A DNA stretch of 64,000 bases from Streptomyces rugosispiralis (GTDB taxonomy: Bacteria; Actinomycetota; Actinomycetes; Streptomycetales; Streptomycetaceae): assembly GCF_024505145.1 (NCBI RefSeq), contig NZ_JANIAA010000018.1:1-64000 (forward strand), read 5' to 3'. Of this stretch, positions 8,296 to 16,532 are shown in pieces (positions within the stretch are counted from its first letter, which is position 1; every line of letters starts with the position of its first letter). The translations under genes and the position numbers were made by a program. The notes beneath the pieces are model-generated. The model was not told the origin of the DNA. It made no database searches and saw only the letters and a program-made list of their open reading frames with translations.

Positions 8296-9192
8296 TTGTC
8301 CGCGCTCTCCGCCCGCCCCGCCCACCCCTGGCCCCGCTCCGCCAAGCGCCGTACCGGCGGCCCCCGCTGGTCCCCGCGGCTGCGCCGCCGGCTGGCCGCC
8401 GACGCCGCCCTGCTGCTCGTCGCCGCCGCGTTCCTGCTCCCGCTCGCCTGGCTGGTCCTGGCCTCGATCGACAACGATGCCACCCTGCGGGTCTCGGCGC
8501 CCGGATCGCCCACGCTGGACAACTTCTCCGCGGTGTGGACGGACGAGATCACCTTCACGCCGATGCTCAACAGCCTGCTCCTGTGCGGCGGCGCCACCAT
8601 CCTGACCGTCGCCTGCGCGGCCCTCGCCGCCTACCCCCTCTCCCGCTTCCGCTCCCGCGTCGTGCGCCCGTACCTGCTGACGGTGCTCTTCACCACCTGT
8701 CTGCCAATCACCGCGATCATGGTTCCGGTCTACGGACTCTTCGTCCAGGTGAACCTCATCGACACCATGTACGGCACGGCCCTCTTCCTCGCCGCCTCCC
8801 AGCTCCCGTTCGCCATCTGGCTGATGAAGAACTTCATGGACGGCGTGCCGGTGATCCTGGAGGAGGCGGCGTGGACCGACGGCGCGTCCTGGCCGCAGAG
8901 CCTGATCCGGGTGATCCTGCCGCTGATGGGTCCGGGCATCACGGTCGTGATGATCTACAGCTTCATCATGATGTGGGGCAACTTCTTCGTCCCCTTCATG
9001 CTCCTGCTCTCCCCCGAACAACTCCCCGCGTCCGTGTCGATCTTCACCTTCTTCGGCAACTACGGCCAGGTGGTCTACGGCCAGCTCGCCGCCTTCTCGA
9101 TCCTCTACTCCACGCCCGTGCTCCTGCTCTACATCCTGATCTCCCGCCGCCTGGGCGGCGGCTTCGCCCTGGGCGGCGCCGTCAAGGGATGA
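8296..9192 (+). CDS. Carbohydrate ABC transporter permease, MalG type, without partner genes
   Basis: A 298-residue inner-membrane permease with six predicted membrane segments. The EAA loop that contacts the ATPase is clear: LEEAAWTDGASWPQSLIRVILPL, with the conserved Gly-x(n)-Pro, at about residues 191-213. MalG-type permeases work with a MalF partner, a sugar-binding lipoprotein and usually the shared ATPase MsiK in Streptomyces. None of the partners is next to it: the gene upstream is LCP and the gene downstream is convergent. The start is an unusual TTG at 8296 with a GAGGAGG ribosome-binding site at 8282-8288. A short hairpin (GCGCT/AGCGC, 8266-8279) precedes it. It may be the remnant of a longer operon. 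Confidence 0.85.
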   Translation: MSALSARPAHPWPRSAKRRTGGPRWSPRLRRRLAADAALLLVAAAFLLPLAWLVLASIDNDATLRVSAPGSPTLDNFSAVWTDEITFTPMLNSLLLCGGATILTVACAALAAYPLSRFRSRVVRPYLLTVLFTTCLPITAIMVPVYGLFVQVNLIDTMYGTALFLAASQLPFAIWLMKNFMDGVPVILEEAAWTDGASWPQSLIRVILPLMGPGITVVMIYSFIMMWGNFFVPFMLLLSPEQLPASVSIFTFFGNYGQVVYGQLAAFSILYSTPVLLLYILISRRLGGGFALGGAVKG

Positions 9193-9220
9193 CGGCGCCG
9201 CCACCGGTCCGGCCGGTGAT

Positions 9221-10426
9221 TCAGCCCTCGGGCAGCGTCGGCGCCGCGCAGCCGTGGTGTTCGGCCGAGGCGGTGGCGAAAGCCGCCAGGGCGGCGCGTT
9301 CGTAGGCGAGGTCGGGGCGGCGGCGGGTCTCGCCGTCGGCGGCGTCGGCGCGGATGAGGTAGAGGGCGGACTCGGCGCCGCGCGGGCAGCCGGCACCGGC
9401 CCAGTAGGCGCTCTGGCCGAGCCGCCCGGCGGGCTTCTCGGCGGGGGTCACGTTCTCGTAGTCGTAGTCCCGGATGTACTGGGAGCGGGCGTCCTCCGCG
9501 TAGGGGCCGTAATACGCCTCCAGGCGGTAGAGGGGTGAGCCGTCCCGGGTGCCGAGGACGCAAGCTTCGCGGGGTGCGCGGTCGCGGGCGGTCTCGCGGG
9601 CGGTGGAGACGGCGGAGCGGGAGGCGGTGGGGACGGCCGCGCAGGTGCCCTCGGCGCCGAGCAGCGGTTCGTACTCGTCCTCGTTCACCGGCAGGCCGAC
9701 GGTACGGACCGGCTTGCCCAGGGGCGCGTGGCAACCCCAGTGGTCGTTCGCCGCCTCGGCGGTCGCGGTGGCGGTGCGGACGAAGTCGGGGCGGACGGCG
9801 GGGTCGTCGAGGGTGGTGGCGCCGCGCAGCGCGGTCTCGACGGTGATCAGCAGACTGTCGCCGCGCCGGGCGCAGTCGAGCAGTACGGCGGTGGTGGCCG
9901 TGCCGTCCTCTTCGTCGTCCAGCCGTGTGGTGTCGGTGGCGAACAGGCCGGACCAGCCGTGGCCGAGGGGGACGGGGAGGGTGCGGCGGGCGGGTACGGC
10001 GGGGTAGAGGTCGTCGTATCCGTACTCGGCGCGGGGGCGGGGCGAGCCCGCGATGGAGACGGCGATGTGGCCGGTGGCCTCGGCGGTGATCCGGCAGTGG
10101 ACGGAGAGGGAGTTGGCCCGCCCGGCGCCGTTCTTGTCGCTCTTGGCGGCGCTGTCGGCCTTCCTGCCGAAGGAACCCTCGGTGCGGTTCGTGACGTCCA
10201 GTTCGGTGTCGTCGCCGAGCACCGCGCGGACCTCGCCGACCGGAAGCACCCCGTCGCAGGCCCCCTTCAGCGCCCGGTCCGCGCCGCCCGCGAACCAGAC
10301 GAACGCCCCGGTGACGGCGGCCAGCGCCACCGCGACGGCCACCAGGGCGCGGATCCGGAGCCGGGTGAGCCGGGTGAGCCACGTGAGTTGGGTGAGCCGG
10401 GTGAGTGTGGGGCGGGTCAGTGCCAC
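9221..10426 (-). CDS. Membrane-anchored or secreted protein of unknown function, paralogue A
   Basis: A 401-residue protein not matched to a known family. After a short Thr/Leu/Arg repeat tract (TRPTLTRLTQLTWLTRLTRL) comes one hydrophobic segment (about residues 22-46); the rest is extracytoplasmic with scattered Cys (ACDG, VHCRI, LLDCARRG, WGCH, GTCAAV, AGCPRG, HGCAAP), suggesting disulphides. It is a paralogue of the gene upstream: both have a Lys-x2-CDG-x-LP motif soon after the anchor and the same length and Cys pattern. The GTG start at 10426 overlaps the end of that gene by 10 bases, so they are co-translated. The start was chosen because it is just before the membrane segment; upstream codons are only antisense-like extension. 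Confidence 0.7.
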   Translation of the reverse strand: MALTRPTLTRLTQLTWLTRLTRLRIRALVAVAVALAAVTGAFVWFAGGADRALKGACDGVLPVGEVRAVLGDDTELDVTNRTEGSFGRKADSAAKSDKNGAGRANSLSVHCRITAEATGHIAVSIAGSPRPRAEYGYDDLYPAVPARRTLPVPLGHGWSGLFATDTTRLDDEEDGTATTAVLLDCARRGDSLLITVETALRGATTLDDPAVRPDFVRTATATAEAANDHWGCHAPLGKPVRTVGLPVNEDEYEPLLGAEGTCAAVPTASRSAVSTARETARDRAPREACVLGTRDGSPLYRLEAYYGPYAEDARSQYIRDYDYENVTPAEKPAGRLGQSAYWAGAGCPRGAESALYLIRADAADGETRRRPDLAYERAALAAFATASAEHHGCAAPTLPEG

Positions 10427-11733
10427 TGCTCCACCTCCCCGAGCACCTTGGTGTCGCGGCACTTCGCCGACGTGGGCCAGCCGTCGCCGGCGTCCAGATA
10501 GCGGTCCAGGACCGTACGCGCGACGGTGGAGAGCCTGGCGCGGTCCTTGCCGCCGATGACGGCCGTCTCGCCGTCCTCGAGCCGGATCTCGGGGAGGACG
10601 GCCACCCGGTGGTAGGTGGTGCGGCCGCCGCACACCGACCGGGCCCACAGGGCGAGTTGGGGCCGTCCGGCGTAGGAGGAGACGCGGTCCTCCCGCCCGG
10701 TGTCAGCGCCCGCGTCCGGCTCGGAACCGGCCTCGGAGGGGCGCTTGCCGTCCTCCGCCCCCCATCCGGGCACATGGCCCTCGCGTTCGTAGGAGTCGTA
10801 CGCCGACCGGCCGAGGATCCCCGACCAGCTGGCCGCCTCGACCTCGGTGATCTGCCACTGCTTCGGGCGCGGACGCGCACCGGCGTTCTGCTCCGCGTCC
10901 CACTCCCCGGCGCAGGCGCTCAGACCGGTGGACTCCTGGAGATCGCCGAGGGTGGTCCAGGAGCCGGAGGCGACACCGGGGAGCGAGGAGCCGTCGATCC
11001 ACTCGCATGTGCGCAGGCCCCGACCGGGCGCGCCATGGGTCTCGTCCGTGTCCACCACGGCGGTCGGCGTCGTGAGCGGGCCGGAGCCGCAGTGCTGGGC
11101 CTTGGTGAGGGCGTTGGCCACGTGTACGGCGGTACGGAAGCCGAGCAGCGCGGTGGCGCGGTCCGGCTTGCCGTTCCCCGCCGCCGCCTCGTCGGCCTCG
11201 TCCGCCGAGTCGGTCCCGTCCGTCACCCGGGCCGTCACATACAGGTCGGTCGTGGGGCGGACCCGGCCGCCGAGCCCGCCCAGGCAGTCGGCCACCAGCC
11301 AGGCGCCCCGCTTCCCGTACTGGCCGGTGGTGCCCGGCGCGACGAAGGTGCCACGCCCACCGGCCGGTTCGAGGAGGTCCCGGGTCTCGACGGCCTCGGG
11401 CACATCGGAGACCAGCGCCTCGGCGTGGACCGTGACCCCGTATCCGTCGCCCCACGACAGCGAGCAGTCCAGCAACGAGCGGCTCTCCTGGCCGGGGGCG
11501 AGCATCGTGCCGTGCTGTCTGAGTTCGCCCGGCCGCTCGTCACGCACCAGCCGTTCGAGGTCCCCGTACGGCAGGGTGCCGTCGCATGCCTTCCTCAACT
11601 GGGCCCGGTTGGCGGCGAGATGGCCGCCGTCGGTGTCCCGGGTCACGAGGACGGCCCCCGCGATCCCCACGACCGCCATCAGTACGACAAGAGGCGTGCG
11701 GCGCTGCCACACACGGCCCCATAAACCACGCAT
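10417..11733 (-). CDS. Membrane-anchored or secreted protein of unknown function, paralogue B
   Basis: A 438-residue protein, first gene of a two-gene unit with paralogue A. It starts at an ATG with a basic N-terminus (MRGLWGRVWQRR), one membrane segment (about residues 14-31), then an extracytoplasmic domain containing KACDGTLPYGDLERLV, where paralogue A has KGACDGVLPVGEVRAVL, and a conserved LLDCSLSWG. Cys residues are spaced through the domain. No catalytic motif was recognised. The pair may be a surface or envelope complex; the arrangement of two coupled divergent copies suggests a heteromer or two-component binding protein. The family is restricted to actinomycetes as far as I can judge. 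Confidence 0.7.
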   Translation of the reverse strand: MRGLWGRVWQRRTPLVVLMAVVGIAGAVLVTRDTDGGHLAANRAQLRKACDGTLPYGDLERLVRDERPGELRQHGTMLAPGQESRSLLDCSLSWGDGYGVTVHAEALVSDVPEAVETRDLLEPAGGRGTFVAPGTTGQYGKRGAWLVADCLGGLGGRVRPTTDLYVTARVTDGTDSADEADEAAAGNGKPDRATALLGFRTAVHVANALTKAQHCGSGPLTTPTAVVDTDETHGAPGRGLRTCEWIDGSSLPGVASGSWTTLGDLQESTGLSACAGEWDAEQNAGARPRPKQWQITEVEAASWSGILGRSAYDSYEREGHVPGWGAEDGKRPSEAGSEPDAGADTGREDRVSSYAGRPQLALWARSVCGGRTTYHRVAVLPEIRLEDGETAVIGGKDRARLSTVARTVLDRYLDAGDGWPTSAKCRDTKVLGEVEQWH

Positions 11734-11825
11734 CCCGCCCTTAACTCCTTACATCCCCTGACCAGTTCCCCCCTTGATCAAGCGGGGACAGTATCAGAGG
11801 GCCGGGACCACGGCGGCGGCGCGGG

Positions 11826-12932
11826 CTACCCCTTCGCGCCGGGCGGCGAGCCCTTCGCCCCGGACTCGCCGGGCGGCGAGCCCTCCGTCCCGGAGCCCAC
11901 CGGGTCGAAGCGGAAGACCTGCCCCGGGGCGCCGGACCGGCACGGCAGCTGGACCACATGCGCCCAGCGCCGGGTGGTGCCGCCGGGCAGCGCCAGACAC
12001 TGGCCGGTGTGCGCGGGCCGCAGCCGGAACCCCTCGGTGGGCCGGTCCACGGCCTCCAGCCGGAACTCCTCGCCCGCTCCCCGGCTCTCGCAGTAGTCGT
12101 CCCCCAGCCAGGCGCCCTCGGCCTTGCTCTGGCCCATGATCCCGGAGCAGCCCGGACCGTGTTCGGGGTGCAGGGTGGCGATCCGCCACAGCCCGTCGTC
12201 CAGGCGCTTGAGCGAGAACGAGGGGAAGACCTCCGCGCACGGCACCTGATAGACCCAGGAGGTCTTGTCCGTCCGGCGTTCGGACAGGCACAGCGAGGAG
12301 TGGACGGCCCGGATCCGGTAATTCCCGGGGGCGGGCGGCGGCGTGGGCGCCACGTCATCCGGAGAGACGGCCACGGGCCCGCCCTTGGTGCCCGATCCTT
12401 CGCCCCCGCCTCCCCTGTCGTCGTGTGTCCGCCATATGAGCACGGCGGCGACGGCGGCCACGACGACCGTCAGCCCGAGCGCGGCGCTCAGCATCGGCAT
12501 CCGTAAGCGCCGCGCACCCGCCTCGGCGGGACGGGCCGCCTCCGCCGGCCGGGCGGCGGGCTCGGCCGACTCGATCGACTCGGCCCGCTCGGCCGACTCG
12601 ACCCGCTCGACCCGCTCGGCCGACTCGACCCGCTCGGCCCGCTCGATCGAGGTCGCGAGATCCTTCCGTACGGCCAGCCACACCGTGAGCTCCGCGGGCC
12701 CCACCCCACACGCCCGTACAAAGGCCGCGACCAGCTCCTCGCGGGGCAGCGTGGCTCGCGCGAGCATATTGGCGACCGTGCTGCGCGGCAGTACGTCCCC
12801 GAGCGCGTCCGCCCGCGCGGCCAGCTCCCGGTAGGTCAGCCGGGACCAGTCCTTGAGCGCCTGCAGCGCGGCGATGAACTCGGGGGCGCTGCGCGCCTCC
12901 CGTGGATCCGGAGCTCTGTCGGCATCGGTCAT
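11826..12932 (-). CDS. Helix-turn-helix, membrane-spanning protein with ricin-like C-terminal domain
   Basis: A 368-residue single-pass protein. Residues 13-90 are an XRE-type helix-turn-helix of the Streptomyces kind (FIAALQALKDWSRLTYRELA, LPRSTVANMLARATLP). Residues 95-138 form a charged repeat of ERVESAERVE units. A membrane helix follows at about 146-166, then a Gly/Pro linker, and residues 210-355 contain beta-trefoil features (YRIRAVHSSLCLS, GQCLALPGG, VVQLPCRS), resembling carbohydrate-binding RICIN/CBM13 modules. This predicts a cytosolic DNA- or protein-binding domain coupled across the membrane to an extracellular sugar sensor. The ATG at 12932 was preferred to upstream starts because it begins the conserved domain. 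It lies downstream of the pfkA terminator as its own transcription unit. Confidence 0.75.
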   Translation of the reverse strand: MTDADRAPDPREARSAPEFIAALQALKDWSRLTYRELAARADALGDVLPRSTVANMLARATLPREELVAAFVRACGVGPAELTVWLAVRKDLATSIERAERVESAERVERVESAERAESIESAEPAARPAEAARPAEAGARRLRMPMLSAALGLTVVVAAVAAVLIWRTHDDRGGGGEGSGTKGGPVAVSPDDVAPTPPPAPGNYRIRAVHSSLCLSERRTDKTSWVYQVPCAEVFPSFSLKRLDDGLWRIATLHPEHGPGCSGIMGQSKAEGAWLGDDYCESRGAGEEFRLEAVDRPTEGFRLRPAHTGQCLALPGGTTRRWAHVVQLPCRSGAPGQVFRFDPVGSGTEGSPPGESGAKGSPPGAKG

Positions 12933-13071
12933 CTGTCGTTCTCTCCCCCACCCCTGTGTCCCGCCCCTTGTCCCGGCCCTGTCCGGGACCGCCACCGGAA
13001 CGTGTCCCGGACACGGGACAGCCTTGTTCACACCAGGCACTTGTTCAAGAGTGGACCTCGCCAACAGCACA

Positions 13072-13125
13072 CGGCCGCAGCGGTCTTGATCTTCAACGGG
13101 GGGATGATCAAGACCGCTGCGGCCG
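13072..13125 (-). terminator. pfkA terminator, perfect 20-bp stem
   Basis: Bases 13072-13091 and 13106-13125 are perfectly complementary 20-base arms around a 14-base loop. The stem lies 54 bases beyond the pfkA stop codon and upstream of the helix-turn-helix/ricin gene, so it most likely ends pfkA transcription. There is no long T-run, as is common for Streptomyces terminators. Confidence 0.85.
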
Positions 13126-13178
13126 ACGAAGACGGGTAAGCGCGACGAACCGGCGGCCGTGGCGGATCAGAAGGCGGA

Positions 13179-14204
13179 TCAGAAGACCGACTCGGCCTCG
13201 TCCATCCGGTCCACCGGCACGGTCTTGAGCTCGGTGACCGCGTTGGCGATCGGCACCATCGTGATGTCGGTGCCGCGCAGCGCGGTCATCATGCCGAAGT
13301 CGCCCCGGTGCGCCGCCTCGACGGCGTGCCAGCCGAAGCGGGTGGCCAGTACGCGGTCGTACGCGGTGGGCGTGCCGCCGCGCTGCACATGGCCCAGGAT
13401 GACCGGGCGGGCCTCCTTGCCCAGGCGCCGCTCCAACTCGGCCGCGAGGCGGTTGCCGATGCCGGTGAACCGCTCATGGCCGTACTGGTCGATCTCGCCC
13501 TTCTGGTAGTCCATGGAGCCCTCGGCCGGGTGCGCGCCCTCGGCGACGCAGATGACGGCAAACTTCTTGCCGCGCGAGAACCGCTCCTCGACCATCTTCA
13601 CCAGCCCGTCGACCTCGAAGGGCCGCTCCGGCAGGCAGATGCCGTGGGCGCCGCCGGCCATCCCGGACTCCAGCGCGATCCAGCCCGCGTGGCGCCCCAT
13701 GACCTCGACGACCATCACCCGCTGATGGGATTCGGCGGTGGTCTTCAGCCGGTCCATGGCCTCGGTGGCGACGCCGACGGCGGTGTCGAAGCCGAAGGTG
13801 CGGTCGGTGGAGGAGATGTCGTTGTCGATCGTCTTGGGGACGCCGACGATCGGCAGCCCGGCGTCGGAGAGCATCCGCGCCGCGGTGAGGGTGCCTTCGC
13901 CGCCGATCGGGATCAGTACGTCTATCCCGTAGTCACGGGCGTGGTCCTTCGAGGTCTCGCACGCCTCGCGGAGCCGGGCGCGCTCCAGGCGGGAGGAACC
14001 GAGGATGGTGCCGCCGCGGGCGAGGATGCCGCTGACGGCGTCGAGGTCGAGCTTGCGGTGGCGGCCGTCGAGGAGCCCCTTGAAGCCGTCCTCGAAACCG
14101 ATCACCTCGTCTCCGTGGCCGGCGACCGCGCGGTGCACCACCGACCGGATCACAGCGTTGAGACCGGGGCAGTCGCCGCCTGCGGTGAGAACTCCGATGC
14201 GCAT
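13179..14204 (-). CDS. pfkA: 6-phosphofructokinase, ATP-dependent
   Basis: This 341-residue enzyme phosphorylates fructose 6-phosphate to fructose 1,6-bisphosphate in glycolysis. Visible motifs are the phosphate loop GVLTAGGDCPGLNAVIR (4-20), GGEGT at 101-105, PKTIDNDI at 123-130 and the substrate motif VMGRHAGWIAL. Gly at position 104 together with Lys at 124 is the combination of actinobacterial group III PFKs that use ATP; PPi-dependent relatives have Asp at 104. The length is normal. It is divergent from pta with a 210-base shared upstream region and is followed by a very strong hairpin. The ATG has a GGAG-type ribosome-binding site. Confidence 0.95.
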   Translation of the reverse strand: MRIGVLTAGGDCPGLNAVIRSVVHRAVAGHGDEVIGFEDGFKGLLDGRHRKLDLDAVSGILARGGTILGSSRLERARLREACETSKDHARDYGIDVLIPIGGEGTLTAARMLSDAGLPIVGVPKTIDNDISSTDRTFGFDTAVGVATEAMDRLKTTAESHQRVMVVEVMGRHAGWIALESGMAGGAHGICLPERPFEVDGLVKMVEERFSRGKKFAVICVAEGAHPAEGSMDYQKGEIDQYGHERFTGIGNRLAAELERRLGKEARPVILGHVQRGGTPTAYDRVLATRFGWHAVEAAHRGDFGMMTALRGTDITMVPIANAVTELKTVPVDRMDEAESVF

Positions 14205-14317
14205 CGTGCTGTGTCTCCTGCTCCCTACGGGTAGATGTGAGCCAGTCCGATTGTTTCATGGGCGGAGTAGTGCTGTATCCCCCCGAGCGACAAGCGCCTT
14301 AATCACGGTCGCGGGTA

Positions 14318-14346
14318 TTGTCAAGAGGACTGGGCCAGTCAATGTG
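14318..14346 (+). promoter_or_regulatory. Possible pta promoter with a palindrome in the spacer
   Basis: TTGTCA at 14318-14323 and AATGTG at 14341-14346 are 17 bases apart, a weak match to a sigma-70-type promoter. The spacer holds the perfect palindrome GACTGGGCCAGTC (14328-14340). It lies in the gap between divergent pfkA and pta, so it could be an operator for either. The start site is inferred only. Confidence 0.35.
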
Positions 14347-14414
14347 GCCAATTTGTGTCCGATGGGCGCACATAACGAAAACACCGACGAACCCCAGAGG
14401 AACGGAGAGCACGC

Positions 14415-16532
14415 GTGACACGCAGCGTGTACGTGACCGGAGTCGAGCGTGGCGACGGACGCCAGGTCGTGGAGCTGGGAGTCATGGAGCTCCTGACCCG
14501 CCATGTCGACCGGGTCGGCGTCTTCCGCCCCCTGGTGCACGACGACCCCGACCGCCTCTTCGACCTGCTGCGGGCGCGCTACCGGCTCGGCCAGTCCCCG
14601 GAGTCCGTCTTCGGCATGACCTACGAGGCCGCGGCCACGCTCCAGGCCGAGCGGGGCACCGACGAGCTGGTCTCGCAGCTGGTCGGCCGCTTCCACGAGG
14701 TGGCCGACGCGTATGACTACGTCCTGGTGCTGGGCAGTGACTACGCGGCCACCAGCCTCCCCGACGAGCTGGGGTTGAACGCGCGGCTGGCCAATGAGTT
14801 CGGCGCCTCGGTGATCACGGTGGTCGGCGGGCAGAAGCAGACCGCCGAGTCGGCCGGCGCCGAGGCCCACAACGCCTACCGCGCCTATGAGGGGCGGGGC
14901 TGCGAGGTGGTCGCGGTGGTCGTCAACCGGGTGGCGCCCGGCGACCGCGCGGCCATCGCCGAGCGGCTGGCCGCCAAGCTACCGGTGCCCAGCTATGTGC
15001 TGCCCGAGGACGGGTCGCTGTCGGCGCCCACCGTCTCCCAGATCGTCCGCTCCCTGGGCGCCGAGGTGCTGCTCGGCGATCACACCGGGCTCTCCCGGGA
15101 CGTACGGGACTTCGTCTTCGGCGGCGCGATGCTGCCGACCTTCCTGCCCGCGCTGACCGAGGGCTGCCTGGTGGTGACGCCCGGGGACCGCGCGGACCTG
15201 ATCGTCGGCGCGCTCGCCGCGCACAGCGCGGGCGCCCCGCCGATCGCCGGGGTGCTGCTCACCCTGGACGAGCGGCCGGGTCCCGACATCCTGGCGCTGG
15301 CCTCGCGGCTGGCCCCGGGGACCCCGGTGGTGTCGGTGGCGGGCGGGTCCTTCCCGACCGCGGCCGAGCTGTTCGCCGTCGAGGGCAAGCTCACGGCGAG
15401 CGCGCCGCGCAAGGCGGAGACCGCGCTCGGCCTCTTCGAGCGGCATGTGGACACCGCGGCGCTGACCGAGCGCATCTCGGTGGGCCGCTCCAGCCGGGTC
15501 ACCCCGATGATGTTCGAGCGCGAGCTGATCGAGCGGTCCCGGTCCCGCCGCCGCCGGGTGGTGCTGCCCGAGGGCGCGGAGGAGCGGGTGCTGCGCGCCG
15601 CCGACGTACTGCTCCGCCGCGATGTGTGCGATCTCACACTGCTGGGCGAGGAGGAGCCGATCCGCAAGCGCGCCGCCGAGCTCGGCATCCAGCTCGCCGA
15701 GGCGCAGATCATCGATCCGCAGACCTCCCCGCTGCGGGAGCGCTTCGCGGAGGGCTACGCGAAGCTGCGCGCCCACAAGGGCGTCTCCTACGAGCTGGCG
15801 TACGACGTGGTGGCCGATGTGTCGTACTTCGGCACCCTGATGGTGCAGGAGGGGCTGGCCGACGGCATGGTCTCGGGCGCGGTGCACTCCACCGCCGCCA
15901 CCATCCGGCCCGCCTTCGAGATCATCAAGACCGCCCCGGGCGCCCAGATCGTCTCCTCGGTCTTCTTCATGTGCCTGGCCGACCGGGTGCTGGTGTACGG
16001 CGACTGCGCGGTCAACCCGGACCCGGACGCCGAGCAGCTCGCGGACATCGCCATCCAGTCGGCGACGACGGCCGCCAAGTTCGGGGTGGAGCCGAGGATC
16101 GCGATGCTGTCGTACTCCACCGGCACCTCGGGCTCCGGCGCCGACGTGGACAAGGTCCGCAAGGCGACCGAGCTGGTCCGCGAGCGCCGCCCGGATCTGC
16201 TGGTCGAGGGCCCGATCCAGTACGACGCGGCGGTGGACGCCGCGGTGGCGGCGACCAAGCTGCCCGAGTCCGAGGTGGCGGGCAGGGCCACCGTGCTGAT
16301 CTTCCCGGACCTGAACACCGGCAACAACACCTACAAGGCCGTGCAGCGCTCGGCGGGCGCCGTCGCGGTCGGCCCGGTGCTCCAGGGCCTGCGCAAGCCG
16401 GTGAACGACCTGTCCCGCGGGGCACTCGTACAGGACATCGTCAACACCGTCTCGATCACCGCCATCCAGGCCCAGTCCCCGGTCACCGCCACCTCCCCCA
16501 CGTCCCCGACACAGAAGGCGCAGTCCGCGTGA
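14415..16532 (+). CDS. pta: Phosphate acetyltransferase
   Basis: A 705-residue long-type Pta that interconverts acetyl-CoA and acetyl phosphate. The N-terminal half (about 1-370) has the P-loop-like/DRTGG regulatory domain of long Pta enzymes (VYVTGVERGDGRQVVELG at the start). The catalytic domain is the C-terminal 330 residues: RRRRVVLPEGAEERVLRAADVL, SGAVHSTAATIRPAFEIIKT, and MLSYSTGTSGSGADVDKV and FPDLNTGNNTYKAVQR. The GTG start has GGAGAGC upstream. Its TGA overlaps the GTG of ackA by 4 bases, so the two are coupled. Together with ackA it sets the acetyl-phosphate pool, forming acetate on carbon overflow or using acetate. Confidence 0.95.
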   Translation: MTRSVYVTGVERGDGRQVVELGVMELLTRHVDRVGVFRPLVHDDPDRLFDLLRARYRLGQSPESVFGMTYEAAATLQAERGTDELVSQLVGRFHEVADAYDYVLVLGSDYAATSLPDELGLNARLANEFGASVITVVGGQKQTAESAGAEAHNAYRAYEGRGCEVVAVVVNRVAPGDRAAIAERLAAKLPVPSYVLPEDGSLSAPTVSQIVRSLGAEVLLGDHTGLSRDVRDFVFGGAMLPTFLPALTEGCLVVTPGDRADLIVGALAAHSAGAPPIAGVLLTLDERPGPDILALASRLAPGTPVVSVAGGSFPTAAELFAVEGKLTASAPRKAETALGLFERHVDTAALTERISVGRSSRVTPMMFERELIERSRSRRRRVVLPEGAEERVLRAADVLLRRDVCDLTLLGEEEPIRKRAAELGIQLAEAQIIDPQTSPLRERFAEGYAKLRAHKGVSYELAYDVVADVSYFGTLMVQEGLADGMVSGAVHSTAATIRPAFEIIKTAPGAQIVSSVFFMCLADRVLVYGDCAVNPDPDAEQLADIAIQSATTAAKFGVEPRIAMLSYSTGTSGSGADVDKVRKATELVRERRPDLLVEGPIQYDAAVDAAVAATKLPESEVAGRATVLIFPDLNTGNNTYKAVQRSAGAVAVGPVLQGLRKPVNDLSRGALVQDIVNTVSITAIQAQSPVTATSPTSPTQKAQSA

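Noticed and set aside
12488..12721. Ser/Arg-rich minus-strand frame within the helix-turn-helix gene
   Set aside because: Alternative frame of the ERVES repeat region.
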